This document shows, in pieces, positions 51,307-61,727 of a stretch of DNA of 64,000 bases. The notes under the pieces are model-generated. The model made no database searches. It was not told the origin of the DNA and saw only the letters and a list, made by a program, of their open reading frames with translations. Each line of letters starts with the position of its first letter. Within the stretch, counting starts at the first letter, position 1. Made by a program: the position numbers and the translations under genes. The stretch comes from Sulfolobus tengchongensis (GTDB lineage Archaea; Thermoproteota; Thermoprotei_A; Sulfolobales; Sulfolobaceae): assembly GCF_036967215.1 (NCBI RefSeq), contig NZ_CP146016.1, forward strand, positions 1-64,000. Reading direction: 5' to 3'.

Positions 51307-52050
51307 ATGCCACGATATCTTAAAGGTTGGCTGAAAGACGTAGTAGAATTATCTTCAAAGCGATCTCCAGTTAGTGTCTCTAGGGAAAGACCTCTCTTTT
51401 CCCTATATAAGAGGATTTTAGAGTTTAATAATATCGGTGTTAACGCTATTATAGCAGAATATAAACGCAAATCTCCCTCTGGATTAGAGATAGAGAAAGA
51501 TCCCATAGAGTACGCTAAGTTTATGGAAAAATATGCTGTAGGTATTAGTATATTAACAGAAGAGAAGTATTTTGGAGGATCTTATAATATTTTAAGGAAT
51601 ATAGCAAATTCTATTTCAATTCCCATATTAATGAAAGATTTTATTGTTAAAGAGACTCAAATTGATGATGCATATAATCTAGGTGCTGACACAATACTAC
51701 TAATAGTTAGAATATTGACTGAAAGAGAATTGGAAAGTTTGTTGGAATATGCTAGGAGTTATGGTATGGAACCTTTAGTTGAAATAAATGACGAAAGAGA
51801 TTTAGAAATAGCGTTAAGAGTAGGGGCAAAGCTAATAGGGGTTAATTCAAGGGATCTAGAAACCTTTGCAATAGATAAAGAAAAACAAAAAAGGCTAATC
51901 TCGAACATACCATCAGATATTGTGAAGGTAGCAGAAAGTGGGATTTCTGAAAGAAGCGAAATAAACGAGTTAAGGAAATTAGGTGTAAATGCTTTTCTAA
52001 TAGGCACTACACTAATGAAAAATCCAGAGAAGATTAAAGAATTTATATAA
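51307..52050 (+). CDS. trpC: Indole-3-glycerol phosphate synthase
   Basis: 247-residue TIM barrel: [10 protein letters not shown] with catalytic Lys near 53, [20 protein letters not shown] with Lys near 110, [10 protein letters not shown] and AESGISE. This matches the well-studied S. solfataricus enzyme in length. Last biosynthetic trp gene of the operon. Confidence 0.96.
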   Translation: MPRYLKGWLKDVVELSSKRSPVSVSRERPLFSLYKRILEFNNIGVNAIIAEYKRKSPSGLEIEKDPIEYAKFMEKYAVGISILTEEKYFGGSYNILRNIANSISIPILMKDFIVKETQIDDAYNLGADTILLIVRILTERELESLLEYARSYGMEPLVEINDERDLEIALRVGAKLIGVNSRDLETFAIDKEKQKRLISNIPSDIVKVAESGISERSEINELRKLGVNAFLIGTTLMKNPEKIKEFI

Positions 52051-52068
52051 CATCCCTCATATAATCTT

Positions 52069-53274
52069 GTGGCTTCTTTATTAGATTTCAATACAAACCT
52101 TTCCCAAATTACTGGGGAAACTACTTTATTGTATAAAGATATAGCGAGGAATGTAGAAAAAACTAAGAGAATTAAGATAATTGATTTTGGAATAGGGCAA
52201 CCAGATATAGTAACGTTTAAACGTATAAGAGATGCTGCTAAAGAAGCTTTAGATCAAGGATTTACCTTTTATACGTCTGCATTTGGTATCGAGGAATTAA
52301 GAGAAAAGATTGCACAGTATCTAAATACTAGGTATGGTATCGATGTTAAAAAAGACGAGGTAATCATTACCCCTGGTGCTAAACCTGCACTTTTCTTGTC
52401 GTTTATTTTATATATTAATCCCGGCGACGAGATCCTATTACCAGATCCTTCTTTCTACTCATATGCAGAAGTTGTAAAGTTACTTGGAGGAAAACCAGTT
52501 TACACTAATCTAAAATGGAGCAGAGAAGAAGGATTCTTTATAGACGTGGATGATTTACAATCTAAAATATCTAGTAAAACTAAGATGATAGTCTTTAACA
52601 ATCCCCATAACCCTACTGGAACATTATTTTCCCCAAATGATGTTAAAAAAGTGATTGATATAGCCAGAGAGAACAAAATAATATTATTATCTGATGAAAT
52701 TTACGACAATTTTGTTTATGAAGGTAAAATGAAGAGTACTCTAGAAGATGCAGATTGGAGAGACTATTTAATTTACGTCAATGGCTTTAGCAAAACCTTC
52801 TCTATGACTGGATGGAGATTAGGATATATCGTAGCCAGACGTGATGTTATACAAAAGATGGGAGTACTAGCTGCTAATATTTATACTGCTCCTACGAGTT
52901 TTGTGCAGAAGGCTGCTTTAAAAGCCTTTGACACTTTTGATGAAGTTAACGAAATGGTTAAGTTGTTTAAGAGGAGAAGAGACGTAATGTATAATGAATT
53001 AAGTAAAATTAAAGGGATTCAAGTATCTAAACCTAATGGCGCCTTCTATATGTTTCCTAATGTTAGAGAAATATTAGATGTAAGTAAGCTGGACGTCAAG
53101 TCATTAGCTATAAAGTTAATTGAGGAGAAAGGTGTAGTAACTATACCTGGTGAAGTATTTCCGTTAAATATAGGTAAGGATTTCATTAGGCTAAGTTTTG
53201 CCGTAAACGAAGAAGTTATTAGAGAGGGAGTACAAAAAATTAAAGAATTCGTAGAAGAGATGATGAAACCCTGA
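52069..53274 (+). CDS. PLP aminotransferase class I (aspartate/aromatic type)
   Basis: 401 residues, GTG start, 18 bp after trpC. PLP lysine in [15 protein letters not shown] near 240, NNPHNPTG near 175, LSDEIYDNF near 205. It probably interconverts amino and keto acids such as aspartate or aromatic amino acids. Position at the end of the trp operon suggests a role in aromatic amino-acid metabolism, but substrate range cannot be read from sequence. Confidence 0.9.
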   Translation: MASLLDFNTNLSQITGETTLLYKDIARNVEKTKRIKIIDFGIGQPDIVTFKRIRDAAKEALDQGFTFYTSAFGIEELREKIAQYLNTRYGIDVKKDEVIITPGAKPALFLSFILYINPGDEILLPDPSFYSYAEVVKLLGGKPVYTNLKWSREEGFFIDVDDLQSKISSKTKMIVFNNPHNPTGTLFSPNDVKKVIDIARENKIILLSDEIYDNFVYEGKMKSTLEDADWRDYLIYVNGFSKTFSMTGWRLGYIVARRDVIQKMGVLAANIYTAPTSFVQKAALKAFDTFDEVNEMVKLFKRRRDVMYNELSKIKGIQVSKPNGAFYMFPNVREILDVSKLDVKSLAIKLIEEKGVVTIPGEVFPLNIGKDFIRLSFAVNEEVIREGVQKIKEFVEEMMKP

Positions 53275-53291
53275 TATTAAGATAAGGTGAG

Positions 53292-55742
53292 CTAAACTCC
53301 CATGGGCTGATTGCTTGGTCTTACTTCTACTTTTTCTTCGTTTGATTCAATAAGCTCTAATGTAGTTATTTTTAAAGTTTTTCTTATATCATTCTCTACT
53401 TCCTTTAATAATTCTATAAATCGTTTGCTAGCATATAATTTCACGCTAACGGGAGTATTCATCGATAGTCTATTCTTTATTTTCTCTGACCTTATCATTG
53501 AATTAGTTTTCTTTATAATTTCTCCTAATTCTTCTATCTTTTTATCTTCTTCAATATCACTAACTCTCGGCAACTCCTCTAGTAATATGCTCTTTTTATA
53601 ACCAAACAGCCTACTGTAAATTTCCTCTGTGATGTGTGGAGCTATAGGGTGCAATAATACTATTATATCCTTTATGATCCTTTGTGCTGTATATTTAGCA
53701 GATAAATCATTTTCAAACAACCTATGTTTTATCATTTCTAGATATTCGTCAGCTACAATTTCCCAGAAGTAGTTGTAAAGTTCTTGAAGCACAAGATAAA
53801 AGTCGTAGTTCTCATATGCGTTTATAGCTTTATTAACGAACTTCTTATGTTCTTGCAAGATCCACTTGTCTACAAGATGAAGATCCATTGGTTTATCAAT
53901 TTTTTGCTTAGCTATAAACGGGTATACTAATCTACTCGCGTTCCATAATTTTTGTAATAGCATCTTCTTTCCTCTTACAACATCCCATTTAAATGGGAAA
54001 TCGTCACCTATGCTCGCATCTAAAAGCGCCATTCTAATTGAGTCTGCTCCAAATTCATCTATTCTATCTAATGGTGATACTACATTGCCTTTACTTTTGC
54101 TCATTCTAGTACCATCTGGTCCAAGAACTTGACCATTTACAAGTACCATTGAAAACGGGACATTATTGGTTAACATTAAAGTTCTAAAGAATGTGTAAAA
54201 TAACCAAGTTCTAATTATATCAGTACCTTGTAATCTTAGTGATGCAGGAAAAGTTCTTTCGAACATCTTTTTATTTTCATAAAAATTGGTAAGAAAAATT
54301 ACAGTTACGCTAGAATCTATCCAAACATCAGCTACATCAGTAACTGGTTTAAGTTCTAACCCACAAACTGGACATCTCTCAATAGGTGGTTTAGTTTTAG
54401 TCGGATCTATTGGTAACTCCTCTTCCTTAGCCGGAACTAGATGGCCATTTTCACAATACCAGAAAGGTAATGGTGTTCCATAAACTCTCTGTCTCGTTAT
54501 GTTCCAATCCCATTCTAAACTTTTTATCCAATCCTCAAGATAGTAGGACATTCTAGATGGCTTAAATTTCATTTTTTTGTATTCTTCGAGTAATTTCTGT
54601 TTTTTATCCAATATCTTAATATATATTTGTTTTTTAACTAAGAATTCTACTGGAGATAGGCAATCGCTTCTTTCTACATGTGATAATACGTTGTGCTTTA
54701 ATTTCTCAACCTTAACTAAATATCCAGAATTCTTCAAGATCTCTAGCATTTTATTTTTTGCTTGTTCTACCTTCAATCCGTCTAGTATTCCATTAGTATT
54801 TGTAATTCTTCCCCTCTCATCAATAATAACCTTTACTGGTAGATTATATTTCAGTTGCCATCTTATATCTTGAGGATCACCGTAAGTGCTTATCATTACC
54901 GCACCAGTTCCAAAATCTCTTTCAACAGCATCATCTGCTATAATCTTAACCTCATTATTAAATATTGGAATTATTGCAGTTTTTCCAACTAAGTTTTTGT
55001 ATCTTTCATCATCTGGATTTACTGCTACTGCTTGGGTTGCAGCTAATAATTCTGGCCTAGTCGTGGCTATTATTATCTCTCCTCCTTCCTTTATCGGAAA
55101 TCTAATGTATGCTAATACTCCTTCCTTCTCCAAGTAACCAACTTCACTCTGAGCTAATGCAGTTTCGCATTTTGGACACCAGATTACTGGCCCTTCTCTC
55201 ATTTCCATTAAATTCATTTTATACATATCGATTAGACTTCTCTGTATAACTTTTCTATATTTTGATTCATAAGTTCTATATTCAAATCTCTCCCATTCAG
55301 GTCTATATCCTAGTCTAATCATAGCTTCTTTCATTTTTCTAATCATATCCTCAGTCCATTCTATACATTTTTGGAGGAATAATTGCCTATTCTCCTTAGG
55401 AATACCCAATCTATATTGCACTTTTAATTCTGTAGGCAAGCCTTGTGTATCCCATCCTTGAGGTATTAAGACGTTATATCCCGCTAACCTCTTATATCTG
55501 CTTATGGTATCGGCTATTGTAACCCAGTATGCATGTCCCATGTGAAGCTCTCCACTCGTGAAGGGAGGCGGTGTATCTATAACGAATACGGGAGACTTTT
55601 CATCTTCATCTTTAAATCTGAACACGTCTTTCCAGTATTCTTCACTAAGCCAGATTTTTTGCCATTTTTCCTCAATTTCCTTAGGATTATAATGTTTTGG
55701 CCATTCTTCCATTTTCTTTAAAATTTCGTCTTGATTTAACAA
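53292..55742 (-). CDS. valS: Valyl-tRNA synthetase
   Basis: 816-residue class Ia synthetase. HIGH motif as HMGHAYW near 67, editing CP1 domain with [18 protein letters not shown] near 230, [11 protein letters not shown] near 513 and KMSKS as [10 protein letters not shown] near 550; the C-terminus has the helical anticodon domain. TTG 55742 is the listed start; ATG 55712 ([17 protein letters not shown]) is an equally sensible one and would remove ten residues. Confidence 0.96.
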   Translation of the reverse strand: MLNQDEILKKMEEWPKHYNPKEIEEKWQKIWLSEEYWKDVFRFKDEDEKSPVFVIDTPPPFTSGELHMGHAYWVTIADTISRYKRLAGYNVLIPQGWDTQGLPTELKVQYRLGIPKENRQLFLQKCIEWTEDMIRKMKEAMIRLGYRPEWERFEYRTYESKYRKVIQRSLIDMYKMNLMEMREGPVIWCPKCETALAQSEVGYLEKEGVLAYIRFPIKEGGEIIIATTRPELLAATQAVAVNPDDERYKNLVGKTAIIPIFNNEVKIIADDAVERDFGTGAVMISTYGDPQDIRWQLKYNLPVKVIIDERGRITNTNGILDGLKVEQAKNKMLEILKNSGYLVKVEKLKHNVLSHVERSDCLSPVEFLVKKQIYIKILDKKQKLLEEYKKMKFKPSRMSYYLEDWIKSLEWDWNITRQRVYGTPLPFWYCENGHLVPAKEEELPIDPTKTKPPIERCPVCGLELKPVTDVADVWIDSSVTVIFLTNFYENKKMFERTFPASLRLQGTDIIRTWLFYTFFRTLMLTNNVPFSMVLVNGQVLGPDGTRMSKSKGNVVSPLDRIDEFGADSIRMALLDASIGDDFPFKWDVVRGKKMLLQKLWNASRLVYPFIAKQKIDKPMDLHLVDKWILQEHKKFVNKAINAYENYDFYLVLQELYNYFWEIVADEYLEMIKHRLFENDLSAKYTAQRIIKDIIVLLHPIAPHITEEIYSRLFGYKKSILLEELPRVSDIEEDKKIEELGEIIKKTNSMIRSEKIKNRLSMNTPVSVKLYASKRFIELLKEVENDIRKTLKITTLELIESNEEKVEVRPSNQPMGV

Positions 55743-55808
55743 TAGCTTACCACCTATTTAGACGCTTTTTATATAAATATAAATTCGAATGACTTATAAA
55801 ATTTCGTA

Positions 55809-56804
55809 ATGAGAATTGCCATATTAGGAGGAGGCGTCGCAGGCTCTACATTAGCTTATTTGTTATCGAGGGTTAATAATGAAGTTATTATCTTTGATAT
55901 TAATCAGAGTTATGTGAAACCATGTGGCGATATCGTACCAAATGTTTACAATCCGCCCTTTAATTGGACACAAACTTTTGGTATAAAAAGATTTTCATTT
56001 TATATTGATGGAGAGAAAATCTATGATGTGGAATATGCTCGTACTAAGTGGTTAGTTATAGATAAATGGGCATGGATAAATAATATGAGAAAGAGCGCTA
56101 AAGTAGTAGTGTCACATGACATTGTTCTTAAAGATTTTGATTACGTGATAGATAGTAGGGGACCCTATCCCATGGATAGGGAAGTTGTTTATACTACTAG
56201 GGCAATAATAGAGACTGAAGACTTTGATGACGAGGCAATATTAGAGTTTGACACAAGATACACTGGTTTTTATTGGATATTTCCAAGTAAAGAGAACGAA
56301 TACAATATAGGTGCGGGGTTTTTAGAATATAAAAATTCTAAGGAAATGCTCTATCAATATATTAGAAGAAAATATAGAAACTTTAAGATAAAAGATGTTA
56401 GAGGTGCGCCTATTAGTATTGGAAATGTAAAAAATAAAAAGCTAAGAATAGGTGAGGCAAGAGGTCTAGTTTTTCCATTGAGCGGTGAAGGAATAAGACC
56501 ATCTGCCATTTCAGCAGAATACGCTTTCGAGGCAATATATAAAGAAAGGAATTTTGATAATTTTATGGATCAAAAACTTGGTGTGATTGAGAAAAGAATT
56601 AGAATTCAAAGAATGCTATTAGATTTATATAGATATTCTAGTTTAAATTTGAGAAAAACGTTTATGAAAGTATTTTTTAAAAACGATGTACTTATAGACA
56701 CTTATTTAGAAGATAAAATAGATTTGAACGGATTAGTTGAGTCATTGAAGAGCGTGAAGCAAAATGGAAGTATTATTAGAAAATTCGAAAAGCAAAACTG
56801 GTAA
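55809..56804 (+). CDS. FAD-dependent reductase, geranylgeranyl-reductase family
   Basis: 331 residues with an N-terminal FAD-binding GGGVAGSTLAYLLSR (7-21), a FPLSGEGIRPSAISAEYA motif near 222-239 that binds the flavin pyrophosphate, and a helical C-terminus. Similar to archaeal geranylgeranyl reductases that saturate lipid chains, but it is shorter and may act on another isoprenoid or quinone. Confidence 0.82.
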   Translation: MRIAILGGGVAGSTLAYLLSRVNNEVIIFDINQSYVKPCGDIVPNVYNPPFNWTQTFGIKRFSFYIDGEKIYDVEYARTKWLVIDKWAWINNMRKSAKVVVSHDIVLKDFDYVIDSRGPYPMDREVVYTTRAIIETEDFDDEAILEFDTRYTGFYWIFPSKENEYNIGAGFLEYKNSKEMLYQYIRRKYRNFKIKDVRGAPISIGNVKNKKLRIGEARGLVFPLSGEGIRPSAISAEYAFEAIYKERNFDNFMDQKLGVIEKRIRIQRMLLDLYRYSSLNLRKTFMKVFFKNDVLIDTYLEDKIDLNGLVESLKSVKQNGSIIRKFEKQNW

Positions 56805-57153
56805 GCATGTTCTTAGATCTCTTCTATTTAGAGTGGAATCTAACGGAATCATACAGCAAGTGGACTTAGCAGGGAAGAAAATTACCCCAACATATAAGGT
56901 AGGGGAAGCAAAGATTGTGAATATACCGTCAAAGGGGGTATACATTTATCTTTTTCTCTTGAGAAATTTGAAAGGGCGTGTGAATGGTAGGGTAATTGTA
57001 TTTGACAATGGTAATGTATCTTTGGTAATGAAATATAGGAAATTAAAGTTGAAACTGGTGGATGGAGATGAAAAGTATGTAAATAGTATAAAGAAAGTCT
57101 TTGAGCAACTTAAAATTCCGGTTAAGAAAATAAATGTCAACAAGGAGAAGTGA
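56764..57153 (+). CDS. Hypothetical 129-aa protein
   Basis: ATG 56764 lies within the end of the flavoprotein gene (41-bp overlap). Beta-rich, basic protein (MEVLLENSKSKTGKHVL, then VNGRVIVFDNGNVSLVM). No family recognised. Its end overlaps or touches the next gene, so the three form one transcript. Confidence 0.6.
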   Translation: MEVLLENSKSKTGKHVLRSLLFRVESNGIIQQVDLAGKKITPTYKVGEAKIVNIPSKGVYIYLFLLRNLKGRVNGRVIVFDNGNVSLVMKYRKLKLKLVDGDEKYVNSIKKVFEQLKIPVKKINVNKEK

Positions 57154-57157
57154 GAAG

Positions 57158-57472
57158 ATGTTTGAACTGGGATTTAAGGTTATGGCTGAAGACCCTTTTA
57201 GGTTAAAATATTTATCCCAATTTATGAGTGACATTTTTAAAGAGATATGCGAGCCCATTAAGATTGGCGCATCGTATATTTGCGCTCCCAATCAAGATAC
57301 TTTAATTCTAATTTACTTTAACTCACAGTTAACTAAAGATGTAAATGTTTTTCTTAAAGTAGTTTCAAATAATGCTATATATATCGTTGAAATAATGAGA
57401 GAGCTTAACAATAGGCTAAAGTCACAAGGTTTTCATATAACCTTATCCGAAACCTCCACAACTTCTCTATAA
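57158..57472 (+). CDS. Hypothetical 104-aa protein
   Basis: ATG 57158 (MFELGFKVMAEDPF) follows AGGAGAAGTGAG, a good ribosome-binding sequence, and is preferred over ATG 57134. Small alpha/beta protein with ICAPNQDTLILIYFNSQL in the middle; not recognised. The end overlaps the convergent gene by 40 bp. Confidence 0.6.
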   Translation: MFELGFKVMAEDPFRLKYLSQFMSDIFKEICEPIKIGASYICAPNQDTLILIYFNSQLTKDVNVFLKVVSNNAIYIVEIMRELNNRLKSQGFHITLSETSTTSL

Positions 57473-57744
57473 AGGTCTCTTAAGAAATCCTCGTTTATAT
57501 TTCTATTTTTTGTCTCTACTATCGCATTGCATATATATGAAGAAATCCTCGTATTACATATTATTATCTTCTTTAAAAATCCATCTTTTATTTCTTTATT
57601 AACATCCATATATAGTATTTTTTCTTCTCTTTTTATGCGTTTATCTTTTATTTCTTTATTAACATCCATATATATTAAAATAACGTTATCTTCATAAATA
57701 ACAGAAAATCTTAATCCATTAATATTATATTGTGTTATCGTCAT
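57433..57744 (-). CDS. Hypothetical 103-aa protein with 20-residue internal repeat
   Basis: MTITQYNINGLRFSV at the N-terminus, then YMDVNKEIKD occurs twice 20 residues apart. At DNA level this is a 60-bp period with 32 identical bases, so a recent in-frame tandem duplication. The rest is not recognised. The ATG overlaps the zinc-ribbon gene stop (ATGA), implying coupled translation. Confidence 0.6.
   Translation of the reverse strand: MTITQYNINGLRFSVIYEDNVILIYMDVNKEIKDKRIKREEKILYMDVNKEIKDGFLKKIIICNTRISSYICNAIVETKNRNINEDFLRDLYREVVEVSDKVI
57583..57674. repeat. 32-bp direct repeat with 60-bp period
   Basis: The 32 bases beginning ATCTTTTATTTC are identical at 57583-57614 and 57643-57674. A shorter AAGAAATCCTCGT pair at 57482-57494 and 57540-57552 lies just beside with a 58-bp period. 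The longer pair keeps the reading frame of the surrounding minus-strand gene. Confidence 0.85.
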
Positions 57745-57959
57745 GGGAGTGGTACCAATTCAGTTCCACAATAAGGACATTTCCCCTTTAATCCTCTCTT
57801 ATCTGCTTCACAAAAGTATGCAGCATACTTCTTTTCACATTTAGGACATTTATAAACAATATCTGTACCTATTATTAACTTCCTATTACATATTCTACAA
57901 TATACTGTTAACCATCCCAGATGTCCATAAGCATTTGAACCTCGAATTCTAATGCTCAA
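57741..57959 (-). CDS. Small zinc-ribbon protein
   Basis: 72 residues (TTG start at 57959). Three CxxC knuckles, CRIC, CPKC and CPYC, plus a single Cys in YFCEADKRG, form one or two zinc ribbons. Resembles small archaeal zinc-ribbon proteins with possible RNA or protein binding. First cistron of a two-gene minus-strand unit. Confidence 0.7.
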   Translation of the reverse strand: MSIRIRGSNAYGHLGWLTVYCRICNRKLIIGTDIVYKCPKCEKKYAAYFCEADKRGLKGKCPYCGTELVPLP

Positions 57960-58031
57960 TTTAGATCAATAACACTTCGCATGAATTAACTTAAATTTTT
58001 ATTCTTAGCGTTATACCTTTGCCTACTTTAA

Positions 58032-58047
58032 AAGACTTTATAGTCTT
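58032..58047 (+). promoter_or_regulatory. TATA box embedded in an inverted repeat
   Basis: AAGACT-TTAT-AGTCTT forms a perfect 6-bp inverted repeat whose centre is the TATA box (CTTTATAG), 26-28 bp before ATG 58068, which predicts a leaderless transcript. A dimeric regulator bound here would compete directly with TBP. The flanks (TTTAA/TTAAA) extend the symmetry partly. Confidence 0.55.
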
Positions 58048-58067
58048 AAAGAGGGTGTATTTGATAG

Positions 58068-58595
58068 ATGAATTTAGTATCGTACTATAAGTTAGAAGCC
58101 TTAAAAATAAATGACATAATTACACTTTATCGTATACAAAAGATTAAAGATATGGAAGTCGTTGATAGTACTTATGATTTAGAGTCAATAATGCCAGATG
58201 ATTCTAGCGATATAGTCATAATTCAAGGGAAAGATGAAAAATATATTAATGGTAAGCTCAATTTTGACTTTCAGTTTTCTCGCCCTTTGAACGTTACATC
58301 AATAGGTTTACCTCAACAATTAAATGGCGATTCTGTTCAGCTCATGAAAATAGAGGTTAATGCAGATAATGTAATTGGCGGTTCCTTAATCAAGAAGGAT
58401 TTTCCATTTATAGTATTTTATACTGATGATGGCACTAAAATGATTTCAATATCAGATATCAATCCACCTATCCCTGAAAAGAAACAGACTACTACATCTA
58501 GAAGATCTAAAAAGAAGAAAAAGAGGAGTAAAAAACGTGCTAAGAAGTCTAGTTCAAGATCCAAAAGTAAGAGTAAGAGTTCTAGAAAGAGTTGA
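58068..58595 (+). CDS. Hypothetical protein with Lys/Arg/Ser-rich tail
   Basis: 175 residues. A beta-rich N-terminal domain of about 135 residues is followed by a tail made almost only of Lys, Arg and Ser (about 143-175), likely disordered and nucleic-acid-binding. No family recognised. The tail-coding DNA overlaps the start of ogg2 by 59 bp in another frame, which may tie the two genes' translation. Confidence 0.65.
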   Translation: MNLVSYYKLEALKINDIITLYRIQKIKDMEVVDSTYDLESIMPDDSSDIVIIQGKDEKYINGKLNFDFQFSRPLNVTSIGLPQQLNGDSVQLMKIEVNADNVIGGSLIKKDFPFIVFYTDDGTKMISISDINPPIPEKKQTTTSRRSKKKKKRSKKRAKKSSSRSKSKSKSSRKS

Positions 58596-59160
58596 GGAAT
58601 TTAAGTTAAATAATTCAGCCGACGAAAAAGTCTGGTTTAGAGAGCTCGTTCTATGTCTATTAACTGCAAATTCTTCTTTCATATCCGCATTTAAGGCCTT
58701 AACGTGCTTGGGGGATAAGATATATTATGGAACAGAAGATGAGATCAGAAGTATTCTCAAATCATGTAAATATAGATTTTACAATCTAAAGGCGAAATAT
58801 ATAATAATGGCTAGGCAAGACGTTTATGGTAAATTAAAAAGGGAAATTAAACCGATAGCGGATTTTGATCAGCAATTAGCGAGAGAAATATTATTGAAAA
58901 TTAAAGGCATAGGAATGAAAGAAGCGAGTCATTTTCTCAGAAATGTTGGGTATTTTGATTTAGCTATAATAGATAGACATGTAGTAGATTTCATGATAAG
59001 AATAGGAGCTATTGGAAAACTCAATGCTAAACATTTGTCAAAAAAACACTATATGCTTTTTGAAGAAATTCTTAGAAGCATAGCCTCAAATTTAAATATA
59101 AGTCTAGGCGTTTTGGATTTATTTATATGGTATCATGAGACCAATACTATAGTTAAGTAG
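58537..59160 (+). CDS. ogg2: 8-oxoguanine DNA glycosylase/AP lyase Ogg2
   Basis: 207 residues, the length of S. solfataricus Ogg as I recall. Helix-hairpin-helix [20 protein letters not shown] near 125-144 with the lyase Lys in KEASH, and the catalytic Asp in [10 protein letters not shown] near 150. It removes 8-oxoguanine from DNA. GTG start at 58537 gives [11 protein letters not shown], which fits the family N-terminus and lies inside the previous gene. Confidence 0.94.
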   Translation: MLRSLVQDPKVRVRVLERVEEFKLNNSADEKVWFRELVLCLLTANSSFISAFKALTCLGDKIYYGTEDEIRSILKSCKYRFYNLKAKYIIMARQDVYGKLKREIKPIADFDQQLAREILLKIKGIGMKEASHFLRNVGYFDLAIIDRHVVDFMIRIGAIGKLNAKHLSKKHYMLFEEILRSIASNLNISLGVLDLFIWYHETNTIVK

Positions 59161-59354
59161 CAATAAAAAATATAAACTAGTAGTAATAGTTTGTTATGAC
59201 TTGTCATGCAGATGAGCAATACATTAAAAAGATGGTTTAAATTAAATTATGTTTTAAATATTAATATGCTTTTTAATATAATTTCATCATTCTCAAGCTC
59301 ATTCTCATCATCATGTTAAATTAAAATTCTTCTTGCAGTTTGTAGGTGGTATGT
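59161..59354. promoter_or_regulatory. serA upstream region with short repeats
   Basis: A+T-rich region of about 190 bp. It contains ATGAC-TT-GTCAT (59196-59207), an inverted repeat, and TCATTCTCA twice with a 12-bp period (59287-59295 and 59299-59307). GGTGG just before the serA start is a ribosome-binding sequence, so unlike many genes here serA has a leader. No small RNA was identified. Confidence 0.45.
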
Positions 59355-60326
59355 ATGGAGACTATACAAGGTGTTGACTCTATAAACAAATTAAATTTCA
59401 AAGTATTAATAACAGATCCAGTAGATCAATATATGCTGAAAACTTTACAGAGCTACGGCTTAATGGTGGACTATAAACCAGAGATGAGTAGAGAAGAACT
59501 GTTAAAGGTAATAGGCAATTATCAAGCTTTAGTTGTTAGAAGTAGAACTAAGGTAGATAAAGAGGTTATTCAAAGAGGAATTAATCTTAAGGTCATCGCA
59601 AGAGCTGGAATAGGTTTAGATAATATAGATACGGAAGAGGCCTCAAAAAGGAATATAAAAATTGTGTACGCTCCAGGAGCTTCTACAGATTCTGCAGCAG
59701 AACTAACTATAGGTTTACTTATAGTTGCAGCGAGAAGGCTTTACGATTCTATGAATATGGCTAAGGGAGGTATATTTAAGAAGATAGAAGGAGTGGAGTT
59801 AGCAGGAAAGACAATAGGTATTATAGGTTTCGGAAGAATAGGCTCTAAAGTAGCTAAGGTTTGTAAAGCATTGGATATGAATGTGATTGTATATGATGTT
59901 ATTGATGTGAGAGAAAAAGCTAATATGATTGGAGTGAAAGTTGCAGAGAGTTTAGAAGATTTACTTAAAGTCTCTGATATATTATCTTTTCATGTAACAG
60001 TAGGTAAGGATGCTAAACCAATTCTTAATGATAGTACATTTAAGATTGTTAAAGATAACGCAATTATAATTAATACCAGTAGGGCTGCAGTGATAGATGG
60101 TAAGGCATTGCTAAAGTACATTGATGAAAAGAATTTGACATATGCTACAGATGTATTATGGAATGAACCACCTAAGGAAGATTGGGAAATGAAACTACTA
60201 AGACATGAAAGAGTTATAGTAACCACTCATATAGGCGCGCAAACTAAAGAAGCCCAGCGCAGGGTTGCAGTAGTTACGACTAATAACTTAATTGAAGCCT
60301 TAAAAGAGATTGGTGTTTTGAGATGA
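59355..60326 (+). CDS. serA: D-3-phosphoglycerate dehydrogenase
   Basis: About 323 residues from ATG 59355 (GTG 59346 adds three). D-isomer 2-hydroxyacid dehydrogenase: [22 protein letters not shown] loop near 155, [11 protein letters not shown] near 85, catalytic Arg in [10 protein letters not shown] near 245, Glu in WNEPPKED and His in TTHIGAQT near 300. There is no ACT domain. It starts serine synthesis, coupled to the aminotransferase gene by a 4-bp overlap. Confidence 0.92.
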   Translation: METIQGVDSINKLNFKVLITDPVDQYMLKTLQSYGLMVDYKPEMSREELLKVIGNYQALVVRSRTKVDKEVIQRGINLKVIARAGIGLDNIDTEEASKRNIKIVYAPGASTDSAAELTIGLLIVAARRLYDSMNMAKGGIFKKIEGVELAGKTIGIIGFGRIGSKVAKVCKALDMNVIVYDVIDVREKANMIGVKVAESLEDLLKVSDILSFHVTVGKDAKPILNDSTFKIVKDNAIIINTSRAAVIDGKALLKYIDEKNLTYATDVLWNEPPKEDWEMKLLRHERVIVTTHIGAQTKEAQRRVAVVTTNNLIEALKEIGVLR

Positions 60327-61444
60327 TGTTAATTCCGGGTCCCGTTAACGTTCCTAAAAGTGTTCTACAAGAATCCCTCACCTTAGTTAATCATAGATCA
60401 GATAAATTTAGGGAAACTGTAAAAAAATTAGAGCAGCTGATGAATAAGCATTTTAGCTCTACTAGAGTCGCTTTACTTAGTGGATCTGGAACCCTAGCTG
60501 TAGAATCTATGGTATTCTCTTTAGTAAAGAGAGAAGAGAAAGTGATAACGTTCCCTTATGGTGAGTTTGGGCATAGATTACGAGAATCATTGATCAGACG
60601 AGGAGCCAAAGTAATTAGTTATGAAAAGAAGCCTGGCGAGTCTTTTAGCGTAGAGGAAATAAAGAAATCCATTGAAGAAAATAAAGATGCAACTACAGTG
60701 GCTTTAGTCCACAATGAGACTAGTACTGGAATAGCATTTAGAGATCTTAAAAAAGTAGCTGAAACTATAAAGAAAGCAGGGCTTAAATTACTTATTGATT
60801 CAGTATCTGGCTTCGCAGCATACCCTTTGTATGTTAATGAATGGAAAATAGATTGTGTTGTAACTGGAAGTCAGAAGGCCTTAGCAAGTATACCTGGAAT
60901 GGGATTTGCAGCATTATCTGATGAAGGCATTAATGAGTTAGTCAAATATGACCTGCCCAGTTATTTAGATATATCTCTTCACTTAAAATTTCAAGATAAA
61001 GGAGAAACTCCATTTACTCCTACTGTAGGAGCCTTTTTTGCATCTAAACGAGCTGCCGAACTATTAGAAAAGGAAGGTATAGAAAATAGATGGAAGAGAC
61101 ATGAGGCATGTGCTAGGTATTTAAGAAGAGTTATGGAGATCATGGGATTTAAATTATTAGGTAATGATTCCAATTTCTCCAATACAGTCGTAGCTGGAAT
61201 ACCTCCAATTTCTCCAAGTATGTTGATCAGTATGTTAAAGGAAAGAAATATAGAGATCTCTAGTGGCATGGGTGAGTTAAAAGATAAAATAGTGAGGATA
61301 GGTATTTTAGGCGTAGTTGATGATAGAGCGTTAATGAAATTAGTGAAGAATTTGAATGAAATACTCAGAACAGATGTGGAAGTTGAAGTCCCACAAGAAT
61401 GTAAATTACCGGAAGAGTTAAAAGTTGAAGTTTCATGGGATTAG
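60323..61444 (+). CDS. Serine-pyruvate/alanine-glyoxylate-type class V aminotransferase
   Basis: 373 residues. IPGPVNVP at the N-terminus, [13 protein letters not shown] lysine in [17 protein letters not shown] near 195, HNETSTGI near 133. With serA in the same operon it may transaminate phosphohydroxypyruvate (SerC role) or glyoxylate; the family is broad. Overlaps rpoK by 10 bp. Confidence 0.88.
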   Translation: MMLIPGPVNVPKSVLQESLTLVNHRSDKFRETVKKLEQLMNKHFSSTRVALLSGSGTLAVESMVFSLVKREEKVITFPYGEFGHRLRESLIRRGAKVISYEKKPGESFSVEEIKKSIEENKDATTVALVHNETSTGIAFRDLKKVAETIKKAGLKLLIDSVSGFAAYPLYVNEWKIDCVVTGSQKALASIPGMGFAALSDEGINELVKYDLPSYLDISLHLKFQDKGETPFTPTVGAFFASKRAAELLEKEGIENRWKRHEACARYLRRVMEIMGFKLLGNDSNFSNTVVAGIPPISPSMLISMLKERNIEISSGMGELKDKIVRIGILGVVDDRALMKLVKNLNEILRTDVEVEVPQECKLPEELKVEVSWD

Positions 61445-61722
61445 AGAGGGATGAAATTTTGTCTCAAGATTTACATTTTAATGAAGTTTTTATTTCATTA
61501 TGGGAGAATAGGTTAACTAAATACGAGATTGCTAGGATAATAAGTGCTAGAGCATTACAATTGGCAATGGGCGCCCCGGCACTCATTGATGTTAATAACA
61601 TTAACTCTACTGATGTAGTTACGATAGCCGAAGAGGAGTTTAAAAGAGGAGTTCTTCCAATAACTATTAGAAGACGATTACCAAATGGGAAAACAATTTT
61701 AATATCTCTTAGAAAGAGTTAA
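61435..61722 (+). CDS. rpoK: RNA polymerase subunit Rpo6 (RpoK)
   Basis: 95 residues. [25 protein letters not shown] (27-51) is the Rpb6/omega signature, ending in [19 protein letters not shown]. It supports assembly and stability of the archaeal RNA polymerase. Encoded in the serA operon, 5 bp before topA. Confidence 0.96.
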   Translation: MGLERDEILSQDLHFNEVFISLWENRLTKYEIARIISARALQLAMGAPALIDVNNINSTDVVTIAEEEFKRGVLPITIRRRLPNGKTILISLRKS

Positions 61723-61727
61723 ATCAG

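Noticed and set aside
59281-59316. C/D box small RNA on the minus strand
   Set aside because: ATGATGA-like C boxes are present but no CTGA D box at a suitable distance; the pattern is explained by the TCATTCTCA direct repeats.
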